Notes: generated by a model from the sequence alone, not told the origin. Counted from the stretch's first letter, positions 36,587 to 46,784 are shown. The stretch: DNA of 64,000 nucleotides from Terribacillus saccharophilus (GCF_002272745.1 NZ_NPBD01000002.1:310001-374000); one strand, 5' to 3'. Made by a program: numbers and translations.

Positions 36587-37918
36587 ATGAAAAGAAAAGA
36601 GATGCAGTTAGCATTACAAATGGTTTCAGGTTACGGAGCTGAATTCAGCGCTTGGAGAATGCCTGGTACCGACCCAGCAGCCTATACAAATACGGATAGT
36701 TATGTGGAGCGAGCAAAAATAGCGGAAAAAGGAAAATTTCAAATGATTTTCATAGCTGATACTCCTGCATTGTACAATGACTTAGGTCCTCAAACTCCTA
36801 TGTTCCCTATGGATCCGATGTTAGCATTGATGGCTGTAACCAGGGAAACGGAACATATTGGACTAGTTGCTACCCTCTCAACGACTTTCAATTATCCATA
36901 TAATATTGCACGTCAGTTCAAGGCACTCGATGTTATAAGTCATGGTCGTGTAGGATGGAATGCGGTCACCTCATCCCATCCGTTAGCAGCGGCAAATTTT
37001 GGTGCTCAGCTTGCTCATCGTAAAGAAAGGTATGAGATGGCTCATGAAAGTATACAAATTGTCCAAGCACTATGGGGGAGTTGGGAACCAGACGCTTGGA
37101 CGTTAGATGTAGATGGTGGAAAGTTTGCCGATATGGATAAAATTAAGCCCATCAATCTTAAAGGGCAGTATTATGCATCTCGTGGTCCTTTGCCAATCCC
37201 GCCTTCTGAACAAGGCCAGCCAGTTATTTTCCAGGCAGGCGGAGGAGATGAAGGGTTGGAATTGGCGGGGAGGTACGCTTCTGGTGTCTATGCAAATCCA
37301 TATGATATAGAATCTGCTCGTGAACATAGACAAGCTCTTCGACAAAGTGCTGCCCGTTTTGGTAGAAACCCTGATGACATCAAGATGTATGCAGGTTTTA
37401 TGTTTTCCATAGGCGCAACGGAAGAAGAAGGTTTGGAACGGCGAAGACAGCTGATGAGTTTCAATCCTGAGGAGATTCCAAGCAGAGTAAGTTACCTTGG
37501 CACCATGGTTGGCTTACCACTATCGGTGAACACGGTAGATATTGATCAGCCTTTATCCACTGATATGTTGAAAAAAGCATATGCCAACCCAATGGATCCA
37601 CGTTCCCACAGAGCCTTACAGCTGCTGAAACAAGGGCTATCCATTCGTGATGTGCTTGCTCATGGAGTCATTAACTATCATCCGGTAGTTGCAGGTACCC
37701 CCGTACAAGTTGCTGACTTTTTGGAAAAATGGTTCTTGGCCGGTGCATGTGACGGTTTCTCGGTTGTTCCGGATATAGCCTATGATGGCGTTGCTGATTT
37801 TGTGAATCTTGTTGTCCCAATCTTACAGGAACGCGGTTTGTTTCATAAAGAATATGAAGGAAATACATTGCGTGAAAATATGGGAGTTCCTTATCAATAC
37901 GGACGGCTTGAAAATTAA
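36587..37918 (+). CDS. LLM-class flavin-dependent monooxygenase (NtaA/SnaA/DszA-type)
   Basis: A 443-residue luciferase-like monooxygenase of the NtaA/DszA/SnaA subgroup. Typical blocks: GAEFSAWRMPGTDP, AKIAEKGKFQMIFIADTPAL, HIGLVATLSTTFNYPYNIARQFKALDVISHGRVGWNAVTS, and FQAGGGDEGLELAGRYASGVYAN. Such enzymes oxidise their substrate with O2 and reduced FMN made by a separate reductase; the nitroreductase-like gene downstream is the natural candidate. Substrate unknown (aminopolycarboxylates and organosulfur compounds in relatives). ATG 36587 has AAGGAG nine bases upstream. Confidence 0.92.
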   Translation: MKRKEMQLALQMVSGYGAEFSAWRMPGTDPAAYTNTDSYVERAKIAEKGKFQMIFIADTPALYNDLGPQTPMFPMDPMLALMAVTRETEHIGLVATLSTTFNYPYNIARQFKALDVISHGRVGWNAVTSSHPLAAANFGAQLAHRKERYEMAHESIQIVQALWGSWEPDAWTLDVDGGKFADMDKIKPINLKGQYYASRGPLPIPPSEQGQPVIFQAGGGDEGLELAGRYASGVYANPYDIESAREHRQALRQSAARFGRNPDDIKMYAGFMFSIGATEEEGLERRRQLMSFNPEEIPSRVSYLGTMVGLPLSVNTVDIDQPLSTDMLKKAYANPMDPRSHRALQLLKQGLSIRDVLAHGVINYHPVVAGTPVQVADFLEKWFLAGACDGFSVVPDIAYDGVADFVNLVVPILQERGLFHKEYEGNTLRENMGVPYQYGRLEN

Positions 37919-37938
37919 CAATTGAGGAGAGGATTCAA

Positions 37939-38679
37939 ATGAACAATACTGTTGAATTACTTCATAATCATACATCTATTCGTTCTTTTACAAATCAACC
38001 ACTGACCGAGGAACAACGAGATGCCATTTTTAAAGCAGCTAATCAGACATCTTCTTTCAGTCTTCTACAAGCTGTTTCTATCATTAGAATTACAGATTCT
38101 GGTCTTCGAAAAAAAGTGATGCAGCTGTCTGTTAATCAACCTTATATTGAAGAAGCAGCTGAATTTTGGATTTTTTGTGCAGATTTTAATCGGAACCATC
38201 AAATTGCCCCCAAAGTAGACCTAGAGTATATGGAGTATCTTTTAATAGGAACATTTGATGCTGGGTTAATGGCTCAAAATGCATTAACTGCAGCAGAATC
38301 AATGGGGTTAGGTGGAGTTTATATCGGCGGAGTAAGAGCTAATATCACAGAATTAACCGAGGCATTAAATTTACCGAAGTATGTAATTCCTCTGGTGGGA
38401 CTATGCATAGGCCATCCTGCTGGAGAGAAACCGGCAATCAAACCACGTTTGCCACAATCAATGGTAATGTTTGATAATCAGTACCAACCACTAGATCAAG
38501 AAAAATTAGCAACCTATGACCAACGGATGCTGGAGTATTACCAGGATCGTCCTGTCAAAGCGCCTTTCACAGTAAAGAAGGTAAAAGGGTGGAAAGATCA
38601 TATTGAGGACCATCTTGAAAGAAGCAAACTGCCTTTCATGCGTGAGTATTTAAATAAACAAGGATTAGCCAAAAAATAA
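37939..38679 (+). CDS. NfsA/NfrA-type nitroreductase (NADPH:FMN oxidoreductase)
   Basis: A 246-residue FMN enzyme: HTSIRSFTNQPLTEEQRDAIFKAANQTSSFSLLQAVSIIRI at the N-terminus and AQNALTAAESMGLGGVYIGGVR with GLCIGHP later are the flavin and NADPH contacts of the NfsA subgroup. It can reduce nitro compounds, quinones or free FMN; in this operon its likely task is FMNH2 supply for the LLM monooxygenase 20 bases upstream. Strong ribosome site GAGGAGAGG. Confidence 0.92.
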   Translation: MNNTVELLHNHTSIRSFTNQPLTEEQRDAIFKAANQTSSFSLLQAVSIIRITDSGLRKKVMQLSVNQPYIEEAAEFWIFCADFNRNHQIAPKVDLEYMEYLLIGTFDAGLMAQNALTAAESMGLGGVYIGGVRANITELTEALNLPKYVIPLVGLCIGHPAGEKPAIKPRLPQSMVMFDNQYQPLDQEKLATYDQRMLEYYQDRPVKAPFTVKKVKGWKDHIEDHLERSKLPFMREYLNKQGLAKK

Positions 38680-38708
38680 ACAATTTATTGATTTAGGGAG
38701 ATATAGAA

Positions 38709-40136
38709 ATGCAAAAGCAATACAATACGCGTGCTATCTTGACAGCACTGCTTCTCTGCGGTTTTGTTGGCATGTTCAGCGAGACAGCTTTAAACATAGC
38801 AATGACTAATTTAATGGAAGTGTTCCAAATTTCTGCTGCAACTGCACAATGGTTAACAACCGGTTTCTTGTTGACTCTCGGCATTATAATGCCAATGAGT
38901 GGGTTGCTGTTGCAATGGTTTACAACTAGACAGCTGTTCACAGGTTCAATAATAAGCCTAATCTTAGGTACTTTAATTGCGGCGCTTTCTATCAACTTTG
39001 AAATGTTGATGTTTGCTCGAGTTTTACAAGCGATAGGTATGGGCTTATTGCTGCCACTCATGTTCAATACCATTCTTGTCGTATACCCGCCAGAAAAGCG
39101 GGGTGCGGCTATGGGCTTCGTGGGACTTGTAATCATGTTTGCTCCGGCAACCGGTCCAACTATAGGCGGCTTACTAATAGAATATTTAACATGGCATTAT
39201 ATCTTTTGGTTCTCTCTGCCGTTCCTGGTTGTTGGTTTGTTGGTAGGGTTAAAGTATTTAGAGAATGTCACAGAGGTCGCAAAGCCAAGAGTAGATTTGT
39301 TGTCTGTCGCATTGTCAACGATTGGCTTTGGAGGAATAGTCTTTGGCTTTAGTAAGGCAGGCGAAGGATCTGAAGGATGGGGAAGTGTAGTAGTAATCAC
39401 GTCAATCATTGTTGGGCTTGTTGCATTAGTGTTGTTTACACTTCGGCAGAGCTTTATGCGCATTCCGATGTTGAATTTGAGAGTTTTCAAATACCCAATG
39501 TACGTCGTTGGGCTGCTTTTGGTAATGACGTGTACGTTGATCATCATGTCGAGTATGATTATACTGCCAATGTTTCTGCAGACGGGTGCGGGACTGTCTG
39601 TCTTCACTGCCGGGCTTATGCTTTTACCGGGCAGCGCGCTGAACGGTATCCTCTCTCCGCGAATGGGGAGCTTGTTCGATAAATACGGGCCGAAGTGGCT
39701 CGTTATCCCGGGAATCGTAATCGTTGCAATCATGTTATGGTTCTTCACGACCTTATCTCCTGCTTCTTCAGTGGTCTTTATCGTTGCCTTGCATATCGGG
39801 CTGATGGTCGGGGTAGGGATGATATGGATGCCTGCTCAAACGAACGGGTTAAATCAATTGCCGTCGGAGCTATACCCACATGGTACAGCAGTAATGAACA
39901 CACTGCAGCAGGTAGTAGGTGCAATTGGAACAGCGGTTGCAGTAAGCATCCTTACGGGTGGTATGGAGAAATACATGCACGGCTCCTCTGACCCGACCAA
40001 GCTGACTGAAATAGCAAACGCGATGGCAGCAGGAACACACAACGTATTTATATTCACGATGAGCATAGCACTAATTGGTTTAATAATAGCTCTCTTCATC
40101 CGCCGTGTCGTAGTCAACCGTGAGTCGATGAGTTAG
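38709..40136 (+). CDS. DHA2-family drug efflux MFS transporter (EmrB/QacA type)
   Basis: A 475-residue, 14-helix antiporter. Helix 1 has ETALNIAMTNLMEVFQISAATAQWLTTGFLLTLGIIMPMSGLLLQWFTTRQLF, and motif C is seen as GFVGLVIMFAPATGPTIGGLL. Follows the nitroreductase by 29 bases in the same operon, so it probably exports the substrate or product of the monooxygenase pair, or the inducer of the MarR protein. Ribosome site TTAGGGAGA. A strong terminator closes the operon. Confidence 0.92.
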   Translation: MQKQYNTRAILTALLLCGFVGMFSETALNIAMTNLMEVFQISAATAQWLTTGFLLTLGIIMPMSGLLLQWFTTRQLFTGSIISLILGTLIAALSINFEMLMFARVLQAIGMGLLLPLMFNTILVVYPPEKRGAAMGFVGLVIMFAPATGPTIGGLLIEYLTWHYIFWFSLPFLVVGLLVGLKYLENVTEVAKPRVDLLSVALSTIGFGGIVFGFSKAGEGSEGWGSVVVITSIIVGLVALVLFTLRQSFMRIPMLNLRVFKYPMYVVGLLLVMTCTLIIMSSMIILPMFLQTGAGLSVFTAGLMLLPGSALNGILSPRMGSLFDKYGPKWLVIPGIVIVAIMLWFFTTLSPASSVVFIVALHIGLMVGVGMIWMPAQTNGLNQLPSELYPHGTAVMNTLQQVVGAIGTAVAVSILTGGMEKYMHGSSDPTKLTEIANAMAAGTHNVFIFTMSIALIGLIIALFIRRVVVNRESMS

Positions 40137-40156
40137 ACGAATAGAGCTTTATAAAG

Positions 40157-40201
40157 AAAAGGGGCACTTAACAGATAAATCTGTGTTAAGTTGCCCCTTT
40201 T
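40157..40201 (+). terminator. Terminator of the LLM operon
   Basis: Long stem AAAAGGGGCA-CTTAACA with TGTTAAG-TTGCCCCTTTT (single bulges), then TATATAT. Confidence 0.92.
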
Positions 40202-40449
40202 ATATATATCTAATCGAGTTACCCCGGCAGGGTGCTATTGAATAGAATAAAACGTACAGGTACCAGTATGATTCCCTCGAACAAACTGTTTATTAAGTCT
40301 GATTTATATAAAACCCGGAAACTGTGGAAAGAAATTATCCTGGTTCCTATATAAGTGGTTATTATTCTAATGACTATGGTAGAAAGAGGAGTCTTATTAA
40401 ATAATCAACAATGAATTATATAATGATCTACAGTTATCTATCTTAGATT

Positions 40450-40755
40450 TTGTACATGTACAATAATCCTAGTAAAAGACTTAGAAATTCTACAGAGATT
40501 GTCCAACTAGTTGTTAGATTAGGTTTAAGAGATATTGGTTCACGGAACATCATAATACCCCTAACCAGATTAGTACATCTCCTGTTTTGTTATCTCTACA
40601 CGCTGCTTCACATACTAAACTAAAAATATACGTGTAGGTTCTGGAAGGATTATGTTATAAGCATAGTCCTCTCAAAGAAGTGGAGAACTTCACTTTACTT
40701 GAAGCACTATATCCAGGCAGGGTAGACCTAGGGATAGGTTAGAGCATCAGTACAG
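40450..40755 (+). pseudogene. Decayed LLM-class oxidoreductase (MsnO8/YwcH-like)
   Basis: Three frames together give a recognisable luciferase-like protein: LRNSTEIVQLVVRLGL, then RYWFTEHHNTPNQISTS and PVLLSLHAASHTK, then GSG-like wreckage, then PLKEVENFTLLEALYPGR followed by VDLGIG-stop-SISTDG. The order and spacing are those of the first 100 residues of MsnO8-family enzymes. The rest is missing where the convergent MFS gene begins. A palindrome TTGTACATGTACAA sits at 40450-40463. Confidence 0.75.
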
Positions 40756-40760
40756 ACGGA

Positions 40761-41936
40761 TTAATTTGTAGCAGCATTACGAGAATGATATTTAAACACC
40801 CGCAATGCTATAAAAACTGCAGCTAACAGTAAGAAAATCCAAGCACTGATCACAACATATCTTGTTCCCATGGATGCAATGAATAATCCACCGACAGAAG
40901 TTCCAATTGTGGCACCTAAATTACCAAATGCCAAGAATAATCCATTAGCAAAATCAGGGGCTTTCGGTGCTGCAGAAGTAATCCAATATTGACAGATGTT
41001 ATTCCCTATACCCATAAGCATGCCAAAAAGCAATACTATAATTGCTGTTGGAATAGTTAGTTCACCAAACAAAAATAAAAGAAGATAGGTGATTCCTAAG
41101 GCAAATGGATAGAATAAGATTGCTCTTATATTCTTCTTGCTACTTAACAACTTTCCAGCCAATATATTTCCTATTATGCTGGCAAACCCGAATATAAATA
41201 ACATTCCGGTAACCATCTGTCCGGTTATGTTTGTAACACTCTCCATATATTCGGAAAAGTAGCTGTATACTCCAAAAATAGCGGAATTTAGGCAAATGAC
41301 TGCCAGAATAGCTAACCATGTAATACCGTACTTTAGAATGCTAATCTGCGAACCATAAGACGTTTTTTCCTTAACTGGCATAGATGGTACAAAGAGGATG
41401 GTTGCAAGCAATGCCAGGATATTAACAATGGCGAAGAAGGATAGGGCTAGTTCTAGAGAACCGCTATTTGCAATAAAACTAGTTACAGGCAACCCAAAAA
41501 TCATACCTGCCGATACACCCATAACTACGCGGGATACAGCTTTTGGCGCTTCTTCCGGAGCAACAGAACTACTAGCTGTTGATAATGCCAAAGCACAATA
41601 GACTGGATGAAAGAAAGCCGGTATTACACGAGCTATTAATGATATTGTAAAGTTAGTTGTAAAGATTGACACGATATTACTAATGACAAATATTCCGAGC
41701 ACAAGCATCATAACTGTTTTACGGTTTATTCCGGAAAATAAGATTGGCATTGTGGGACCTGAGATAGCAACTGCTAGCGCAAATAGACTAACTAAAAGCC
41801 CAGCTTGGCTAACACTGACGTCGTAATGACCTGCAAGTGAAGGCAATATACCGATTATACCCATCTCAGTATTGATAATGCCGAATACACCCACTGTTAA
41901 AATTAATATAAGTAAACTATTGTTATTCTTCTTCAT
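40761..41936 (-). CDS. MFS efflux transporter (AraJ/YbcL-like, DHA1)
   Basis: A 391-residue, 12-helix transporter: LTVGVFGIINTEMGIIGILPSLAGHYDVSVSQAGLLVSLFALAVAISGPTM is the usual N-terminal pair of helices of AraJ/PbuE-like pumps, and GMLMGIGNNICQYWITSAAPKAPDFANGLFLAFGNLGATIGTSVGG is the helix 10-11 block. ATG 41936 has TGGAG six bases upstream; ATG 41948 is the alternative. It lies 22 bases behind the aldo-keto reductase and shares its MerR-type promoter. Confidence 0.9.
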   Translation of the reverse strand: MKKNNNSLLILILTVGVFGIINTEMGIIGILPSLAGHYDVSVSQAGLLVSLFALAVAISGPTMPILFSGINRKTVMMLVLGIFVISNIVSIFTTNFTISLIARVIPAFFHPVYCALALSTASSSVAPEEAPKAVSRVVMGVSAGMIFGLPVTSFIANSGSLELALSFFAIVNILALLATILFVPSMPVKEKTSYGSQISILKYGITWLAILAVICLNSAIFGVYSYFSEYMESVTNITGQMVTGMLFIFGFASIIGNILAGKLLSSKKNIRAILFYPFALGITYLLLFLFGELTIPTAIIVLLFGMLMGIGNNICQYWITSAAPKAPDFANGLFLAFGNLGATIGTSVGGLFIASMGTRYVVISAWIFLLLAAVFIALRVFKYHSRNAATN

Positions 41937-41958
41937 TTTGTTCTCCATTCGAGTAACC

Positions 41959-42828
<870 letters not shown>

Positions 42829-42879
42829 TTAATTTAACTCAGTCACTAATAAAATTAAGTAAATTGAGTTATGATTAAG

Positions 42880-42910
42880 AGAGTAGCACCTTCGAGTAAC
42901 ACGAAGTCAA
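42880..42910 (-). promoter_or_regulatory. MerR-type promoter with 19-bp spacer
   Basis: On the minus strand TTGACT, exactly 19 bases, TACTCT. The spacer contains CTTCG-TGTTACT-CGAAG, a dyad like the aldehyde-responsive AdhR sites. The overlong spacer with central dyad is the hallmark of MerR-activated promoters; it drives the aldo-keto reductase operon. Confidence 0.8.
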
Positions 42911-42939
42911 TAGATATACTATACTTTTGGGAGGTTCTT

Positions 42940-43362
42940 ATGATTACTGTAAAAGAAGTTGCGGAAATGCTTAATATGACTGAACATACTGTTCGTTTTT
43001 ATACCGATAAAGGATTGGTACCAAGTATTAAGAGAGATAAGAACAATAAAAGACTTTTTGACGATGAGTCTATTAATTGGCTTACCGGGGTAAAGTACTT
43101 AAAAGAGAGCGGAATGTCGATAGAGGCAATAAAAGAGTATGTAAATCTATGCTTAGAAGGCGAATCCACTATTCCTCAGCGTTATGAGATCTTTCTTGAG
43201 CAGCAAAGAAAAGCACATGTTCAATTAGAGGAAGCTAAAAAACGTGTTCAATTTATGGATCAGAAGGCTGAACACTATTACCAAATCTTAAATAAAGTGA
43301 TTCCTGATAATATGAATCCAGGCGAGTGGAGAAAAGAATCTCAGATTGTTGCTTCTAAATAA
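42940..43362 (+). CDS. MerR-family regulator (AdhR-like)
   Basis: A 140-residue regulator: ITVKEVAEMLNMTEHTVRFYTDKGLVPSIKRDKNNKRLF is the MerR helix-turn-helix and wing, then LTGVKYLKESGMSIEAIKEYV and a dimerisation coiled coil (FLEQQRKAHVQLEEAKKRVQFMDQKAEHYY). The aldehyde-sensing AdhR subgroup fits best, but no conserved cysteine is present, so the sensing mode is unclear. ATG 42940 follows GGGAGG; the frame runs up to 42871. Divergent from the operon it should control. Confidence 0.92.
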   Translation: MITVKEVAEMLNMTEHTVRFYTDKGLVPSIKRDKNNKRLFDDESINWLTGVKYLKESGMSIEAIKEYVNLCLEGESTIPQRYEIFLEQQRKAHVQLEEAKKRVQFMDQKAEHYYQILNKVIPDNMNPGEWRKESQIVASK

Positions 43363-43374
43363 CAAATTATACTT

Positions 43375-43400
43375 GCACACCTATTAGGTGTGCTTTTTTT
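43375..43400 (+). terminator. Terminator after the MerR gene
   Basis: GCACACC/GGTGTGC stem, 5-base loop, T7 tail. Confidence 0.95.
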
Positions 43401-43614
43401 ATAATAAAGAGTACTTGTACTATGTTTTATTCTTTATCCTCTATAATCTTATTTATTGAGTTCGTGTAACTCGAGGAAATTAAACTAATATTCGATACAG
43501 ATAGGTAATAGTTTTAAGTGATCGCTGTCTTTGCGTTTTTTTATATTTAAATACATAATAGAGCACCCCGAAAGAACCTATTCTACAAATTGTGACAAAA
43601 TCAGACTTTTTTTA

Positions 43615-43651
43615 GTGAAGCGCTTCACATTCTAGTACTTCTGACCGATAT
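43615..43651 (+). promoter_or_regulatory. Palindrome and sigma-D-like -10 box before the chemoreceptor pair
   Basis: GTGAAGCGCTTCAC (43615-43628) is a perfect 14-bp palindrome, too short in its core for a normal cre site. ACCGATAT (43644-43651) differs by one base from the sigma-D -10 GCCGATAT, but no TAAA -35 is seen 15 bases upstream. Sigma-D control would suit a chemotaxis gene. Confidence 0.4.
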
Positions 43652-43683
43652 ATAGAAGAAATACGTACGGAGGAGCTTGTTTT

Positions 43684-44520
43684 ATGAATTCTACAATTCA
43701 GGCAGTAGTCAATATTGCCCCCATTATAAAAGATACACTAGGCCCGACAGCCGCCATGGGCGTAATGGATACAGAGAAATTTGTATACTTTGCCCCCTCA
43801 ACGCTTTTGAAGCTGGACATTGAAGCAGGAAAATCAAGACTTGATGAACATGAGGTTTATTTGCGAGCAATCAAAGGAGAACAAATTATTTCTAAAACTG
43901 AAGATCCTGCAGTTTTCGGTGTACCAGTCGTTACTTCCATAACGCCAATTCGGGATATGGAAACGAACGAAATCGTTGGTCTTTTGTCTTTATCTCGGAC
44001 ATTGGAGCATCAAGAAAAGCTAGATAAAGAGCTAAGCAGACTGAATGAGGTAATCGATGCATTGCAAGGTAAGGTACAGCATGTAGCTGCACAGGCAGAG
44101 GAACTTTCCGCAACCAGTAGTGACATTAATCAGCAAGCGAACAATGCAAACCAAAACTCCCGCCAAATAGGCGAAGTGGTTCAATTAATTGAACAAATTT
44201 CCACACAGACAAATCTTCTTGGATTAAATGCAGCTATCGAAGCAGCTCGTTCGGGTGAAGCAGGAAAAGGCTTCGGCGTAGTGGCAGATGAAATCCGTAA
44301 ACTTTCCGACAATACGAAGGAAGCAGTGCAGACAATCGGTAGTTCCTTGACAGAGATCCGATCCAGCATTGAAAACCTGACACTCAGCATAAATGAAGTC
44401 TCCACTTCATCAGAGGAGCAGTCTGTCGTCATGGTGGAATTCATGGATGACATTCAAGCTTTGGACGTAAAGAGCAAACAAATCATCGAAACAATGAAGA
44501 AAGTAACTAATCAGGAATAG
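43684..44520 (+). CDS. Soluble methyl-accepting chemotaxis protein (YfmS-like)
   Basis: A 278-residue receptor with no membrane segment. Residues 1-115 form a small sensor domain ([50 protein letters not shown]). The rest is a short signalling helix hairpin whose tip is [38 protein letters not shown], where CheA/CheW bind. This is the layout of B. subtilis YfmS and related cytosolic receptors. It is 11 bases from a second copy, so the pair is an operon. Confidence 0.92.
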   Translation: MNSTIQAVVNIAPIIKDTLGPTAAMGVMDTEKFVYFAPSTLLKLDIEAGKSRLDEHEVYLRAIKGEQIISKTEDPAVFGVPVVTSITPIRDMETNEIVGLLSLSRTLEHQEKLDKELSRLNEVIDALQGKVQHVAAQAEELSATSSDINQQANNANQNSRQIGEVVQLIEQISTQTNLLGLNAAIEAARSGEAGKGFGVVADEIRKLSDNTKEAVQTIGSSLTEIRSSIENLTLSINEVSTSSEEQSVVMVEFMDDIQALDVKSKQIIETMKKVTNQE

Positions 44521-44531
44521 GAGATTACAAT

Positions 44532-45359
44532 ATGCATCTTACACTACAAGCATTGGTCAAATTAGCACCTGAAATCAAAAAAAACCTTGGTGAAAATTGT
44601 GCTGTTGTCGTTACCGACACAGAGAATTTTATCTTTTCTTCCCAGTCGAAAGACTTTGATTATAGTGTTAAAGTAGGGGACTTTGCTTTTTCTGACGATA
44701 ATGATATATTACGTCAAGCACTGCATGGAGAAAAGGTACAAATACATATTCCAAAAGAGCGTTATGGTGTCGGTATGCAATACTCCGCTAATCCCATACG
44801 TGATGAAAACGGGGAGATTGTCGGTGTATTCCAAATCACCAAAACCTTGAAAGATGAAGAAATATTAGATGAAGAGCTGGATGAATTACGCACTATTGTC
44901 AGCAGTCTGCAAGGAAAAGTGCAGCAAGTTGCAGCGCAAGCTGAGGAACTTTCTGCTACGAGCACGGATATTAATGGTCAAGCAGCTCATGCAAATGAGA
45001 ACTCGCAGGAAATTAGTAAGGTTGTTCAATTAATTGAAGACATTTCTACACAGACGAACTTGCTTGGCTTGAATGCAGCTATTGAAGCAGCCCGTTCTGG
45101 TGATGCTGGCAGAGGATTCGGCGTCGTGGCAGATGAAATACGTAAGCTTTCCGTCGGGACGAAGGAAGCAGTCGGTACTATCGGTCAATCCCTTCAGGAA
45201 ATACGGACAAACATGGAGAATTTGACTGTGAGTATCGGTGAAGTTTCCACTGCCTCAGAAGAACAATCCCGTGTAATGGTGGAGTTCATGGAAGACATAC
45301 AAAATCTTGATGAACAAAGCAATGATATTGGACAATACATAAAAGACATTACAAACTAA
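44532..45359 (+). CDS. Soluble methyl-accepting chemotaxis protein, second copy
   Basis: A 275-residue paralogue of the preceding protein, with the same plan: sensor domain ([48 protein letters not shown]) and signalling tip [38 protein letters not shown]. The tip is nearly identical between the two while the sensor halves differ, implying duplication with change of ligand and possibly mixed dimers. ATG 44532 has TAGGAG upstream. No terminator before the dehydrogenase that follows 46 bases on. Confidence 0.92.
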   Translation: MHLTLQALVKLAPEIKKNLGENCAVVVTDTENFIFSSQSKDFDYSVKVGDFAFSDDNDILRQALHGEKVQIHIPKERYGVGMQYSANPIRDENGEIVGVFQITKTLKDEEILDEELDELRTIVSSLQGKVQQVAAQAEELSATSTDINGQAAHANENSQEISKVVQLIEDISTQTNLLGLNAAIEAARSGDAGRGFGVVADEIRKLSVGTKEAVGTIGQSLQEIRTNMENLTVSIGEVSTASEEQSRVMVEFMEDIQNLDEQSNDIGQYIKDITN

Positions 45360-45405
45360 TATGGACTAGGACACAACTAGTTAATTTAGAAAAAGGGGAA
45401 ATAAG

Positions 45406-46422
45406 ATGAAATCTTTAGTATACTACGGATCGAAAAATGTAAAGGTTGAAAATATTACTGAACCAGAAGTGTCCCAGGATACGGTTAAAGTCAAAGTTAA
45501 ATTCGCAGGTATATGCGGAACTGATTTACACGAATACCTACATAAGACCTTTGTAACAGAAGATAAAATGATTTTGGGTCATGAGTTTACAGGTGAAATT
45601 GTAGAAGTGGGCGACAATGTAACTAAATATAAAGCTGGCGATAGAGTAGCCGTTGAACCTATTTGGGGATGTGGCGAGTGTGATACTTGTAAAACAGGAA
45701 ATTATAATATATGTCCTGATATGAAATCATACGGTATTCACGAGAATGGCGGTTTTGCAGAATACGTTGTAGTAAAAGAAGCAAATGTATTCGCTCTGCC
45801 GGATACACTCAGCTATGAATTGGCAGCTTTAGTAGAACCTCTTGCTGTTGTATTACAAGCAATCAGAAAAAGCAAATTTAAAATTGGCGACAGCGTAGCG
45901 CTTTTTGGTGCAGGACCCATCGGACTGCTTTTATCAGAAAGTTTGAGGGCAGCAGGAGCTAGCAAGATCTTTGTGGCTGAAGTTAGTGAGGAACGCAGAA
46001 AATTAGCTTTGGAAATGGGTGCGGATATAGTTATAAACCCGATAGAGGAAGATGCAGTGCAAGTCATTAAAGATAATACGAATGGCGGAGTGGATGTTTC
46101 CTTTGATGTTGCCGGAGTGGAAGCTACTTTCAATCAATCTCTTGATTGCATCAAACCTAATGGGGAATTTATGATTGTCAGTGTATTCGCGAATCCGGTT
46201 AACTATCACCCGACAATGCAAGTAGTTAGTGAGAAGAAAATCAATTCCTCTCTTGGTTACAATAATATCTTTGCTCAAGCAATTGATTTATTATCAAAAG
46301 GGTCATTAAATGTTAAGCCAGTCATAACGAGTATTATAGAACTAGACAACATTGTGGAAGATGGTTTTGAAAAACTAATAAGTGATAAAAATGAATGTAA
46401 GATTTTAGTTAAACCTAGTTAA
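45406..46422 (+). CDS. Zinc-dependent medium-chain dehydrogenase, butanediol dehydrogenase-like
   Basis: A 338-residue MDR enzyme. Catalytic zinc site: Cys in AGICGTDLHEYL and His-Glu in LGHEFTGEIVEVGD. Structural zinc: GCGECDTCKTGNYNIC (four cysteines). NAD site: VALFGAGPIGLLL. The sequence resembles (R,R)-2,3-butanediol dehydrogenase BdhA, reducing acetoin or oxidising butanediol, though sorbitol-type relatives cannot be excluded. Ribosome site AAAGGGGAAA. It may be co-transcribed with the chemoreceptors. Confidence 0.9.
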   Translation: MKSLVYYGSKNVKVENITEPEVSQDTVKVKVKFAGICGTDLHEYLHKTFVTEDKMILGHEFTGEIVEVGDNVTKYKAGDRVAVEPIWGCGECDTCKTGNYNICPDMKSYGIHENGGFAEYVVVKEANVFALPDTLSYELAALVEPLAVVLQAIRKSKFKIGDSVALFGAGPIGLLLSESLRAAGASKIFVAEVSEERRKLALEMGADIVINPIEEDAVQVIKDNTNGGVDVSFDVAGVEATFNQSLDCIKPNGEFMIVSVFANPVNYHPTMQVVSEKKINSSLGYNNIFAQAIDLLSKGSLNVKPVITSIIELDNIVEDGFEKLISDKNECKILVKPS

Positions 46423-46451
46423 GATAAGAAAGCGGAAGATTGGTTTGGATG

Positions 46452-46508
46452 CTCCTCATTCAAGTAGACAGTTGAAAACTAAACTGTTTACTGAAGGGGA
46501 GTTTTTTT
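46452..46508 (+). terminator. Terminator after the dehydrogenase
   Basis: Long imperfect stem from CTCCTCATTCAAG...ACAGTT to AACTGTTTACTGAAGGGGAG, then T7. Confidence 0.85.
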
Positions 46509-46700
46509 ATCTAAAGATTCCACATAATATATTAATTTTCTTTTGAAAGAGTTGTTCTTTCATAGATTCTTCATTCACTTTCAAGCTATATTAAAGTTTA
46601 GTAAGGAAATAAATAACTGTAGATAGGTTATTGAATCATGGTTAATAGTTCCAAAAAGAGTATTTGGTGTTATTGGTAGTTTGAAGAGAGGTAAAAATGA

Positions 46701-46784
46701 ATGGCAGTTGACGGAAAGAGCTCTAACACAGTTACAATAGACTTTATTGAAGTAAAAGTTTACACTGGTACAATGTGCACATAG
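46701..46784 (+). CDS. Possible 27-aa peptide
   Basis: ATG with AGAGGT eight bases upstream encodes MAVDGKSSNTVTIDF then IEVKVYTGTMCT. No homologue recognised; it lies alone in the 540-base gap before the permease, together with a CCACAG/CTGTGG hairpin at about 46858-46884. May be debris. Confidence 0.25.
   Translation: MAVDGKSSNTVTIDFIEVKVYTGTMCT

Noticed and set aside
43615..43628. Catabolite-response element
   Set aside because: TGAAGCGCTTCA is two bases shorter than the cre core TGWAANCGNTNWCA, so CcpA binding is unlikely.
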